From contig DATLYH010000317.1 in assembly GCA_035575035.1 (NCBI GenBank), positions 1 to 32,330 of the forward strand: a stretch of 32,330 nucleotides of DNA, written 5' to 3'. The translations under genes and the position numbers were made by a program. This stretch comes from DATLYH01 sp035575035. Lineage in GTDB: Bacteria > Planctomycetota > Planctomycetia > Gemmatales > Gemmataceae. This document shows, piece by piece, positions 21,641-29,354 of the stretch. The notes below the pieces were generated by a model. It searched no databases. It saw nothing but the letters and a program-made list of their open reading frames with translations, and was not told the DNA's origin. Each line of letters starts with the position of its first letter. Position 1 is the stretch's first letter.

Positions 21641-23242
21641 CTATGCCACTGTCGCCACCGTGCGCGCCGTGGCCGCCTCCATGATCCGCTGCTCGGTCGC
21701 CTCGTGCCGGACGAACTCGCCGGTCAGCCGCCCCTCACACAGGACCAGAATCCGGTCGCACAAAGTCAGCAGCTCGGGCAGCTCACTCGATGTGACGATG
21801 ATCCCCAGCCCCTCGCGGCAGAGCCGGTCCATCAGCCGATACAACTCCGCCTTGGCGCCGACATCGACGCCGCGGGTCGGATCGTCCAAAAGCAGCACCT
21901 TCGGCCGCGTCAGGAGCCACCGGCCGATGATCGTCTTCTGCTGGTTGCCGCCGCTCAGGCTGGTGATCGGGACCGACGGACCCGCCGTCTTGATGGCGAG
22001 ATTGCTGATGACCCCCTCCGCCAGGCGGCGTTCGCGCCCGAAGTGGACCAGGCCGGCCGTCGCCGCTTGGTCCAGAGTGCAGATGGTGATGTTCTCCCCT
22101 ACCGTCAGGTGGGCAAACAGACCCAGCCGCTTGCGATCCTCGGTGACCAGGGCGATGCCGGCGCGACGTGCTTCGGCCGGGTGGGTAAAGCGGACCTCGC
22201 GCCCTTCCAGCAGGATGCGGCCGTGCGGCGGCTCAGGGCTGGAGCCGAACAGGCACTCCAGCAACTCGGTCCGACCGGCGCCCATCAGGCCGGCGATCCC
22301 CAGAATTTCGCCGCGCCGCAGGGTGAAGGAAATATCTCGCAGTCGCCAGGCCCGCGCATGGCCGGTCCACGGCAGCGACAGGTTCCGCACTTCCAGCACC
22401 ACATCGCCCGGCGTCCGACCATTGCCCAGGTCCACCGATTCGATCTCCCGGCCGACCATCAGATGGGTGATCTCGCGCGGCGTGGTTGCGGCCCGCGGCA
22501 GCGTCCGGACCAGCCGGCCGTCGCGCAGCACCGTGATCCGGTCGGCCAGCCGGAAGACCTCGTCCAGCTTGTGCGAGATGTACAGGATGGTCACGCCGCG
22601 TTGCCGCAGCCGGTCGATCACCCGGAACAGCCGAGCCACCTCCGCTTCGGTCAGGGCGCTGGTTGGCTCGTCCATGATCAGGATCCGTTGGGGCGTGGTC
22701 TCCAGACCCCCCCGTTGGGGCGTGGTCTCCAGACCACGCCCCAACACGGGGATCAGGATGTCGGTTTCCAGCGCCAGCGCCTTGGCAATCTCGACCAACT
22801 GCTGATCGCCGACGCGCAGCTCGCGGACCGGCTGGCGGGGACTGATATGGCATTCCAGCTCTCCCAGCAACGCGCCGGCGGCCCGCTCCATGGCCCGGTC
22901 GTCGAGCAGACCGAGGCGGTTGCGTTTCTCCCGACCGAGGAAGATATTGGCGGCCGCCGACAGTTGCTCAACCAGGTTCAACTCCTGGTGGATGATGCTG
23001 ATGCCGGCCTCCTCGGCGTCGCGCGGGCCACGGAAGCGGACCGGCTCGCCGCGCAACAGCAGCCGCCCCTCGTAGTCGGGGATGACGCCGGCGAGGATCT
23101 TCATCAGGGTGCTCTTGCCGGCCCCATTCTCCCCGACGACGGCATGCAGCTCCCCTGCGGCGATGTCGAGGGAAACGTCGTTCAGGGCGACCACGCCGGG
23201 GAAGCGCTTGGTGACGTGCTCAATGGTGATGAGGGAGGCCAT
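21641..23242 (-). CDS. Sugar ABC importer double ATPase (RbsA/MglA type) with a 25-residue insertion
   Basis: A 533-residue protein with two cassettes. Domain 1: Walker A GENGAGKST (37-45), signature LRVGDQQLVEIAKAL (142-156), Walker B LIMDEPTSAL (188-197). Domain 2: a degenerate GLMGAGRTELLE (318-329) as usual in this family, signature LSGGNQQK (429-436), and VLLLDDPTRGVD (449-460). It powers uptake of a pentose- or hexose-type substrate together with the permease and lipoprotein encoded upstream. Family members run directly from 'ETDILIMDEP'. Here the chain reads ETDILI, then PVLGRGLETTPQRGGLETTP, then QR and ILIMDEP, i.e. 22 extra residues plus a duplicated ILI. This insertion maps exactly to the element at 22685-22750. 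The ATG follows the permease stop with no gap. Whether domain 1 still hydrolyses ATP is open. Confidence 0.9.
   Translation of the reverse strand: MASLITIEHVTKRFPGVVALNDVSLDIAAGELHAVVGENGAGKSTLMKILAGVIPDYEGRLLLRGEPVRFRGPRDAEEAGISIIHQELNLVEQLSAAANIFLGREKRNRLGLLDDRAMERAAGALLGELECHISPRQPVRELRVGDQQLVEIAKALALETDILIPVLGRGLETTPQRGGLETTPQRILIMDEPTSALTEAEVARLFRVIDRLRQRGVTILYISHKLDEVFRLADRITVLRDGRLVRTLPRAATTPREITHLMVGREIESVDLGNGRTPGDVVLEVRNLSLPWTGHARAWRLRDISFTLRRGEILGIAGLMGAGRTELLECLFGSSPEPPHGRILLEGREVRFTHPAEARRAGIALVTEDRKRLGLFAHLTVGENITICTLDQAATAGLVHFGRERRLAEGVISNLAIKTAGPSVPITSLSGGNQQKTIIGRWLLTRPKVLLLDDPTRGVDVGAKAELYRLMDRLCREGLGIIVTSSELPELLTLCDRILVLCEGRLTGEFVRHEATEQRIMEAATARTVATVA
22676..22759. mobile_element. 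66-bp palindromic element with 9-bp target-site duplication inside the ABC ATPase gene
   Basis: The 9-base direct repeat GATCAGGAT occurs at 22676-22684 and again at 22751-22759. Between them (22685-22750) lie two copies of GTTGGGGCGTGGTCTCCAGA followed by CC (22687-22708 and 22714-22735). The second copy continues into a 32-bp inverted repeat with 15-bp arms (22714-22745). Removing the 66 bases and one 9-base copy restores the normal family sequence exactly, which is the signature of a transposition-like insertion. There is no coding capacity for a transposase. Confidence 0.88.
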
Positions 23243-24550
23243 TTACTCTCCCGCTGCCTTACCGCCATCGCGGCGGCGCTTTGCCACGACCTGCGCCAGA
23301 ACCAGTGTGAGGAGTACCACGGTCGCAGCCGCCAAGGCCAGCGTTCCGGCGCTTGGGGCATACTGGGCGACCAGGGCGGAAGCTTCGGCCGGCGGACGCG
23401 ACAGAGTGAAGATGCTGGCCAGGATGCTGATGACCAGCCGTTGCCCTACCAGCAGCGCCAGGGCGCCGGCCAGCAGGGTCAGGTTAAGCACCGTCACCAC
23501 CCCCAGGGTTCCTTCGAAGAAGCGCTTGCCGCGCCGGCCGGCCTCACGGAGTTGCGTCAGTGCCACCGCCACCACGACCACGACGCCGACGATCAGCCCC
23601 TCGTAAACATCAGCGCCGACCTTGATGATCTTGGCAACGCTGTCGATCACCACCCGCAGGAACAGCGCGCCCAGGACCGTGCCGGGGATGGTGCCGACGC
23701 CTCCCTGCAAGCTGCAACCGCCGACCACCGCCGCGGCGATGGCGTTCAACTCGTAGCCCCGGCCGAGCGTCTGCGGGGCAGCGACCGCCTGATCGGCAAT
23801 GTACAGGATGCCGGCGACCGAGGCGGTGACGGCGCTGATGCAGTAGGCCAGCCACTTCAACCGGTCGGTCTCGATCCCGCTCAGGCGGGCAGCCTGCTCA
23901 TTGCCCCCCAAGGCGTGCAGGTGCCGGCCGACGACCGTCCGGCTCAGCAACACCCAGAGAGCGGCAGCCAGGACAACGAACAGGACCACCGGAATCCAGA
24001 CCGAGGTTGCCAGGTAGCGGAACTGCGAATCGAGGATCTCGATCTGATACTTCTGCTGCCGGTAGACGGGGGCCGTCACGGTTTCGGCGAGGGCCCGGCC
24101 GAGGCTGCGCAGTCCGACGAGGGTAGCCAAGGTGGCGATGAAGGGGGGCAAGCCGACCACGGTGATCAGCCAGGCGTGCAGGCTGCCGATCAGCAGGCCG
24201 ACCAGCAACGTCCCGGCGATCGCCGCCGCGATCACCGCCGTCCCGACCGGCCGTCCCCGGACCATCTCCTCCGGGGCGAGCAGCACCATGATGGCAGCGC
24301 AGACAGTGCCGCTGAAGGCGATGACCGAGCCGCTTGACAGGTCGATGCCGCCCGCGATGATGACCACTGCCGCGCCCAGAGCGAAGATGCCCAGCAGCGA
24401 TGTCTGCCGCAGGATATCGACGGCGCTGGCCCGCGGATTGCGCCAGTAGTTGTGCTGCTCGTCCAGCAAGGCGGTCAGCACCACGACCACCACGATTGCC
24501 GCCAGCAGCGCCCACTCGGTGCGCTGAAAGGAACGGAGGAAAGCCTTCAT
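23243..24550 (-). CDS. Sugar ABC importer permease (RbsC-like)
   Basis: A 435-residue membrane protein from the ATG at 24550; the open frame upstream runs only into the hairpin repeat. About ten hydrophobic segments are visible, including the family motif GGIDLSSGSVIAFSGTVCAA near residue 66 and GRGYELNAIAAAVVGGCSLQ with GG at about 265-286, the loop that contacts the ATPase. It is about 100 residues longer than RbsC; the extra C-terminal part (about 340-435) holds two more hydrophobic helices and a basic tail, an extension seen in some planctomycete relatives. It is transcribed between the lipoprotein and the ATPase and is joined directly to the latter. Confidence 0.88.
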   Translation of the reverse strand: MKAFLRSFQRTEWALLAAIVVVVVLTALLDEQHNYWRNPRASAVDILRQTSLLGIFALGAAVVIIAGGIDLSSGSVIAFSGTVCAAIMVLLAPEEMVRGRPVGTAVIAAAIAGTLLVGLLIGSLHAWLITVVGLPPFIATLATLVGLRSLGRALAETVTAPVYRQQKYQIEILDSQFRYLATSVWIPVVLFVVLAAALWVLLSRTVVGRHLHALGGNEQAARLSGIETDRLKWLAYCISAVTASVAGILYIADQAVAAPQTLGRGYELNAIAAAVVGGCSLQGGVGTIPGTVLGALFLRVVIDSVAKIIKVGADVYEGLIVGVVVVVAVALTQLREAGRRGKRFFEGTLGVVTVLNLTLLAGALALLVGQRLVISILASIFTLSRPPAEASALVAQYAPSAGTLALAAATVVLLTLVLAQVVAKRRRDGGKAAGE

Positions 24551-24554
24551 AGCG

Positions 24555-24625
24555 ATTGCGGATTGCGGATTGCGGATTGCGGATTGGTCTGCCGAATCCG
24601 CAATCCGCAATCCGCAATCCGCAAT
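24555..24625. repeat. Perfect 31-bp inverted repeat built of 7-bp units, between importer genes
   Basis: Arms 24555-24585 and 24595-24625 are perfectly complementary, with a 9-base loop GGTCTGCCG. Each arm is about four tandem copies of ATTGCGG or its complement. In the operon's RNA it lies between the binding-lipoprotein stop (24630) and the permease start (24550). A hairpin there usually protects the upstream mRNA and lets the binding protein be made in excess (inference from maltose-type operons). Confidence 0.85.
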
Positions 24626-24629
24626 GAAA

Positions 24630-25724
24630 TCATGACCCAGTGAGGTTGTACTTCTCCAGCCAGTTCTTGAACTCGCTCAACTTGAGGAACTCGGTCTTCT
24701 TGTCGAACATCTCGGCCTTGAGCGGCGAGCCCTCGTCGGGCACCACAACCTTCAACCCCGTGTCGTAGATGTCGCCGTCGGGTTGGCCGAGGTTGGGCAG
24801 CATCTCCCGGATCGTCTTCTGGTCATTCTGGACCAGGGCCTTCATCAGCCGCACCCCCTGGTAGCCCATCTGGTAGGGGTTCTGCACCACCATGGCGTCG
24901 ATCAGCCCCTCGCCCATCTGCTGGATGGCCAGCGGCTCGGCGTCAAAGACAACGACGGTGAAGTCCTTCCGCCGGCCCAAGTCCTTGACGACATCGGCGA
25001 TGGCCGGGGCGTTGTACGACCAGATGCCGACGAGTGTGTTCAGCCCCGGGTGGTTGCGGATAGCGTTGCGGACGTTCTCACGGGCCCGGGTGCGGTCGTT
25101 CTCGTCGGCCATCCGGTCCAGTTCCTTGAACTTGTCCCCGGCCCCCTCCTTGAAGCCATCCATCCGCTCGATGGCGTTCTGGGCGCCGGTCCGGCCGACG
25201 AAGCAGACGTACTCGCCGCCCATCGGCCGCAAGCCCCGGGCGCACTTGCCCAGCTCGCGGCCGCCGGCGCGGTTGTCGGTGCCGATGAAGGCGAAGCGGG
25301 CGTCGCGCAGTTTGTCGCGGTCCACGTCGGAGTCGATGGTGATGACGTGGATGCCCTTTTTGCGCAGCTCGCGCATCTGGTCGGCGATGGCGACGTTGTT
25401 GCCGTCGATGGCCGAGACGCCGACGGCCACAATGTCGGCCTGGGTGGCGAACTGCCGCAGGCGGTTGAGCTGCCCTTCGGGCGTGGCGTCGTTGGACTCG
25501 AAGACGGCCCGCAGGCCGGCCTCCGGCAGCTTGAGGTCCTGCTCGGCCTCCTCCATGCCGGCCCGGCAGGCATCCCAGAAGGGGGAGTCGCCGTTGTTGA
25601 GGATGATGATCCGTTTCTCGCCGCCGCCTTGGTTGCCGCCCCCGCCGCCGGCGCAGCCGGCCGCCGCCGCCAGCCCGAGCAGCCCGGCCGCCACCAGCCA
25701 GCGGCACTTGCCGCACGTGCGCAT
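24630..25724 (-). CDS. Sugar ABC importer substrate-binding lipoprotein (RbsB-like)
   Basis: A 364-residue protein. The N-terminus MRTCGKCRWLVAAGLLGLAA followed by AAGC is a lipoprotein signal with C24 as the likely lipidated residue, then a Gly-rich linker. The body is a type I periplasmic-binding fold: KRIIILNNGDSPFWDACRAG, VGVSAIDGNNVAIADQM, HVITIDSDVDRDKLR, FIGTDNRAGGRELG, and AMVVQNPYQMGYQGVRLMKA near the C-terminus. These features fit the ribose/xylose/galactose class; the ligand cannot be read reliably. The ATG has GAGGG about 9 bases upstream. The whole frame continues open far upstream in antisense to pnp, but that part is not coding. It is the first gene of the importer operon. Confidence 0.9.
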   Translation of the reverse strand: MRTCGKCRWLVAAGLLGLAAAAGCAGGGGGNQGGGEKRIIILNNGDSPFWDACRAGMEEAEQDLKLPEAGLRAVFESNDATPEGQLNRLRQFATQADIVAVGVSAIDGNNVAIADQMRELRKKGIHVITIDSDVDRDKLRDARFAFIGTDNRAGGRELGKCARGLRPMGGEYVCFVGRTGAQNAIERMDGFKEGAGDKFKELDRMADENDRTRARENVRNAIRNHPGLNTLVGIWSYNAPAIADVVKDLGRRKDFTVVVFDAEPLAIQQMGEGLIDAMVVQNPYQMGYQGVRLMKALVQNDQKTIREMLPNLGQPDGDIYDTGLKVVVPDEGSPLKAEMFDKKTEFLKLSEFKNWLEKYNLTGS

Positions 25725-25776
25725 GGGTGGACCCTCGAAAGAGATGACTGGGTTGGTTGCTTCCCGCCTTATCATA

Positions 25777-25824
25777 AGCAATGGAAGGGGACATGGCATC
25801 AGCAATGGAAGAGGACATGGCATC
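25777..25824. repeat. Two-unit 24-bp tandem repeat
   Basis: Units 25777-25800 and 25801-25824 differ at one base. They lie just upstream of the importer operon's first gene, within its probable promoter region. Confidence 0.85.
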
Positions 25825-25980
25825 GGTCGGCCGGGATGTCCGCCCTTGCACCGCCGGCCGTGCAGCGCGGCAAAGAGGTATCCGGGCCATCCCCGACGCG
25901 ACCGTCGGGCCACCGGACAGCGGCGTCCCTGGCCGCCGCTCCATTCCGCGATCGGATGGAACCGGGAATTTAGTACTCGT

Positions 25981-26486
25981 CCCCACAGAGGAGCGTTTCT
26001 TCTCCCTCTCCCCACAGAGGAGCGTTTCTTCTCCCTTTCCCCACAGAGGAGCGTTTCTTCTCCCTCTCCCCACAGAGGGGGGAGAGCGCGCGTTTCTTCC
26101 CCCTCTCCCCTCATAGGGGGGAGAGAGCGCGTTTCTTCTCCCTCTCCCCCATAGGGGGGAGAGGGTTGGGGTGAGGGGGGATCATGGCAAAGCCTATCCC
26201 CTTCACTCCCGCCCTCTCTCCCCCAACGGGGACGAAGAGGAAGCAATGACCCCCTCACCCCCACCCCCTCTCCCCCGAAGCGGGGGCGAGGGGAGAGATG
26301 ACTGCTCCTCCCCCGGCGGAGCGTTTCTTCTCCCTCTCCCCACAGAGGGAACGTTTCTTCTCCCTTTCCCCTCATAGGGGGGAGAGAGCGCGCGTTTCTT
26401 CTCCCTTTCCCCTCATAGGGGGGAGAGAGCGCGTTTCTTCTCCCTCTCCCCCCATAGGGGGGAGAGGGTTGGGGTGAGGGGGGATC
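25981..26486. repeat. Array of palindromic CTCTCCCC/GGGGAGAG elements
   Basis: Three direct 29-bp units start at 25981, 26010 and 26039, with a partial fourth at 26068. They contain CCCCACAGAGGAGCGTTTCT. They are followed by longer variants with TCATAGGGGGGAGAGAGCGC. A block of about 70 bases ending in GGGTGAGGGGGGATCATG recurs at about 26115-26185 and 26415-26488, and a third element with inverted ends (CCCCTCACCCCC) lies inside. The ends and cores match the element inside the radical SAM gene. There are no unique spacers, so it is not a CRISPR array. Confidence 0.85.
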
Positions 26487-26586
26487 ATGTCGCCCTCGCT
26501 TGGGGGGCGAGGGGGAAGCGCTGTTGTCGGCTTTCCTCGGCGAGAAGCGGGGCGTCGAAGCGCGGCCCGAGGGGAGCAATCTTCTC

Positions 26587-26614
26587 TTGAAATCTCGCCG
26601 CGCCTTGCTACATT
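26587..26614 (+). promoter_or_regulatory. Predicted sigma-70 promoter of rpsO
   Basis: TTGAAA (26587-26592) and TACATT (26609-26614) are spaced by 16 bases. This would start transcription near 26621 and give an rpsO leader of about 67 bases, room for the S15 autoregulatory structure known from other bacteria; I cannot fold it with confidence. Confidence 0.5.
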
Positions 26615-26687
26615 CATAAAACATAAAGAGGCTGAAAGGTTTAGATTGTTTTGGCAGGAGTATGCGGCGGAGGCGGTGAGGACCGAG

Positions 26688-26957
26688 ATGTCGATCACGA
26701 AGGACCGCAAAGCCCAGATCATCGACCAGTACCGGCTTGATCCCTCGGACACCGGTTCGCCGGAAGTCCAGGTGGCGCTGCTGACGGCCCGGATCAACGA
26801 GCTGCACGAGCACATGCGCCAGCACAAGAAGGACCACGCCAGCCGACGCGGCCTGCTGATGATGGTGAGCAAGCGGAATAGCCTGTTGAACTACCTGCGC
26901 AACAAGGACCGCAACCGCTACCTGTCTCTCATCACTCGGTTGGGCCTGCGCAAGTAA
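26688..26957 (+). CDS. rpsO: Ribosomal protein S15
   Basis: An 89-residue protein, exactly the usual S15 length. MSITKDRKAQIIDQYRLDPS, 'DTGSPEVQVALLTARINELHEHM', 'HKKDHASRRGLLMMVSKRNSLLNYL' and RYLSLITRLGLRK are all standard. The start at 26688 is set by GAGG 6 bases upstream and by family length, although the frame is open further upstream. S15 binds 16S rRNA helix 22 early in 30S assembly. The rpsO-pnp order, with pnp 124 bases downstream, is the widely conserved bacterial arrangement. Confidence 0.97.
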   Translation: MSITKDRKAQIIDQYRLDPSDTGSPEVQVALLTARINELHEHMRQHKKDHASRRGLLMMVSKRNSLLNYLRNKDRNRYLSLITRLGLRK

Positions 26958-27080
26958 GGGCTCGCTCGGGCGGGGCCCGGGCCGCTGCTCGCCGGTCGGC
27001 ATGCCAGCCGCGCACCCGCGCCCCGAGTTTCTTACCTGCCCACGCTCCACTCCCTGCCGGCCAAAAGTGAGGGATCCGCC

Positions 27081-29273
27081 GTGCAGGAATGTCGCGTCGA
27101 ACGCACCATTGGACACAGCACACTCAGCATCCGAACCGGTAAACTCGCCAAGCAGGCGCATGGCGCCGTCTGGGTACAGTACGGCGACACCGTCACTCTG
27201 GTGACCGCCGTCGAGGGCGAGGCCGACGAGACCCGCGACTTCTTCCCCCTCGTCGTCGATTACCGCGAAAAGACCTACGCCGCCGGCAAGTTCCCCGGCG
27301 GCTTCATCAAGCGGGAAGGCCGGCCGACCACCAAGGAGATCCTGACCTGTCGGCTGATCGACCGCCCTATTCGCCCTCTGTTCCCCCCCAACTACTTCCG
27401 CGAAGTCCAGATCATGAGTGCCGTCTTGTCGTTCGACCGTGAGAACGACCCCGACGTGCTCTCCATGATCGGCGCCAGTGCCGCCCTGCATGTCTCGCAC
27501 ATCCCCTTCCTCAAGCCAACGGCTGCCGTCCGCGTCGGCCGAATCGGCAATGAGTTGATCTTGATGCCGACCCACACCGCCCTGGAAGAGAGCGAGCTTG
27601 ACCTGGTCGTCTCCGGCACCCGCGAGGCGATCACCATGATCGAGGGATTCGCCCGCGAGATGTCGGAAGAGAACATGGTGCAGGCGGTGCTGTTCGCGCA
27701 TCAACACATCGCCACCATCGTGGAAATGATTGAGGAGCTGCGGGAGAAGGCCGGCCTGGGGCCCAAGGTGTACCCGCCGCCGCCCGAGCCCAACCCCCTG
27801 GTCGAGGTCTTCCGCCAGCGCTTCTACGAGGAGTTCCGCCAGCGGAAGCAAACTCCCGGCAAGCACGCCCGGGCCGAGGCCGTCCGCGAACTGCGCGACC
27901 GCATCTACGAGGAGTTTCTGCCGGCCGACCGCGAACCGCAATACACCCCCGAGCAGGTTGCCGGCGCCTTCGCCGCCCTGGAAGAGCGCGTCGTCCGCGA
28001 CCTGATCCTGGAGGGGAAGCGGATCGACGGCCGCGGCCTTCGCCAGCTGCGGCCGATCAGCTGCGAGGTCGGCGTACTGCCGCGGACACACGGCTCGGCC
28101 ATCTTCCAGCGCGGCGAGACCCAGGCCCTTGTCACCACCACCCTGGGCACCACCAGCGACGAGCAGCGCGTGGACGGCCTGGTCGAGGAATACAGCAAGA
28201 AGTTCATGCTCGACTACAACTTTCCCCCCTTCTCGGTCGGCGAGTGCCGGCCGATCCGCGGTCCCGGCCGGCGCGAGATCGGCCACGGCGCGTTGGCCGA
28301 ACGCAGCCTCAAGCCGGTCATCCCCAGCCCGGACAAGTTCCCCTACACCATCCGCGTCGTCAGCGACATTTTGGAGTCCAACGGTTCCTCGAGCATGGCC
28401 AGCGTCTGCGGCGGCACCCTGTCGCTGATGGATGCCGGCGTGCCGATCTCCGACCCGGTGGCCGGCATCTCCATCGGCCTGGTCAAGGAAGCCGACCGTT
28501 ACGTGCTCCTGACCGACATCATGGGGGACGAGGACCACTTCGGCGACATGGATTTCAAGGTGGCGGGCACCGGCCGGGGCATTACCGGCATCCAGCTCGA
28601 CCTGAAGATCGACGGCATCAATGAGGAGATCATCCGGGCGACCTTGGAGCAGGCCCGCGAAGCCCGCCGCGAGATCCTCAAGGCGATGCTGATGACCCTG
28701 CGTCAGCCGCGCAGCACCATCAGCACCTACGCCCCGCGGCTGATCCAGATCCGCATCAATCCCGACAAGATCGGTCTGTTGATCGGGCCGGGTGGCAAGA
28801 CCATCAAGGGAATCCAGGAGGAGACCGGGGCCAAGATCGATGTCGAGGACGACGGCACCGTCTACATCTCTCACCTGGATGCCGCCGGGGCCGAGGCGGC
28901 CAGGGCCAAGGTCGAGGCGCTAACCGAAGAGGTGCGTGTCGGCAAGGTCTACGAAGGGCGGGTGACGTCGATTAAGGAGTTCGGCGCCTTTATCGAGATC
29001 CTGCCCGGCCGCGACGGTCTGTGCCACATCAGCGAGTTGGACGACAAGTACGTCGGCAAGGTCGAGGATGTCTGCAAGGTCGGCGACATCATGCAGGTCA
29101 AGGTGATCGCCATCGACGACCACGACCGGGTAAAGCTGTCGCGCAAGGCACTGCTGCGGGAGCAGCGGGGCGAGACCGGCCCGCCCCGCCGCCGGGAAGA
29201 GACCGGCCCGCCGCGCCGCCGGGAGGAGAGCAGCCCGCTCTCGCGCCGCCGAGACAACGGCGGCAATGCCTGA
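27081..29273 (+). CDS. pnp: Polynucleotide phosphorylase
   Basis: A 730-residue 3'-5' exoribonuclease of the RNA degradation machinery, using phosphate to release nucleoside diphosphates. It starts at a GTG (27081) with GAGGG 8 bases upstream. The first RNase PH domain covers about 1-145 (with FPGGFIKREGRPTTKEILTC), an all-helical linker follows, and the second PH domain (about 300-545) has the catalytic FGDMDFKVAGT near 487-497. The KH domain (about 554-612) has IGPGGKTIKGIQEETG, and the S1 domain (about 619-692) has GRVTSIKEFGAFIEILPG. The tail (693-730) is a short Arg/Pro-rich repeat, GETGPPRRREETGPPRRREE, not part of the usual core and perhaps an RNA- or partner-binding extension. It probably shares transcripts with rpsO. 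Confidence 0.97.
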   Translation: MQECRVERTIGHSTLSIRTGKLAKQAHGAVWVQYGDTVTLVTAVEGEADETRDFFPLVVDYREKTYAAGKFPGGFIKREGRPTTKEILTCRLIDRPIRPLFPPNYFREVQIMSAVLSFDRENDPDVLSMIGASAALHVSHIPFLKPTAAVRVGRIGNELILMPTHTALEESELDLVVSGTREAITMIEGFAREMSEENMVQAVLFAHQHIATIVEMIEELREKAGLGPKVYPPPPEPNPLVEVFRQRFYEEFRQRKQTPGKHARAEAVRELRDRIYEEFLPADREPQYTPEQVAGAFAALEERVVRDLILEGKRIDGRGLRQLRPISCEVGVLPRTHGSAIFQRGETQALVTTTLGTTSDEQRVDGLVEEYSKKFMLDYNFPPFSVGECRPIRGPGRREIGHGALAERSLKPVIPSPDKFPYTIRVVSDILESNGSSSMASVCGGTLSLMDAGVPISDPVAGISIGLVKEADRYVLLTDIMGDEDHFGDMDFKVAGTGRGITGIQLDLKIDGINEEIIRATLEQAREARREILKAMLMTLRQPRSTISTYAPRLIQIRINPDKIGLLIGPGGKTIKGIQEETGAKIDVEDDGTVYISHLDAAGAEAARAKVEALTEEVRVGKVYEGRVTSIKEFGAFIEILPGRDGLCHISELDDKYVGKVEDVCKVGDIMQVKVIAIDDHDRVKLSRKALLREQRGETGPPRRREETGPPRRREESSPLSRRRDNGGNA

Positions 29274-29354
29274 CCAACTGAACCTCGTTTCGCCGCACCG
29301 CCGCGCACCACCGCCGCGCAGGGCAGCACGACGAAACGCAAAGGGCCTGCCGCC

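Larger units (their letters stand above)
25725..26687. other. Gene-free region upstream of rpsO, mostly repeats
   Basis: About 960 bases. It contains a 24-bp tandem duplication (25777-25824), GC-rich inverted repeats (25895-25960), the palindromic repeat array (25981-26486) and the rpsO promoter region. I see no gene in it; translated frames give only low-complexity Pro/Ser/Gly/Arg runs. Confidence 0.7.

Noticed and set aside
21620..24337. A plus-strand frame of 905 codons antisense to the ABC ATPase and permease
   Set aside because: Its product is Gln/Ala/Asp-rich with no domain, while the opposite strand encodes two complete ABC proteins. Antisense openness is expected at this base composition.
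25981..26110. A CRISPR array, suggested by 29-bp regular units
   Set aside because: The units are contiguous with no unique spacers, are palindromic variants of a dispersed element, and no cas gene is present.
26487..26687. A 67-residue N-terminal extension of rpsO
   Set aside because: S15 is 89 residues in nearly all bacteria, the extension runs into the repeat array, and a promoter and a ribosome-binding site fit the start at 26688.
24630..28874. A minus-strand frame open for 1414 codons across pnp, rpsO and the repeat array
   Set aside because: Only its last 364 codons encode the binding lipoprotein. The rest is antisense to pnp and rpsO, and is open because of the GC-rich codon bias; its translation has no family features.
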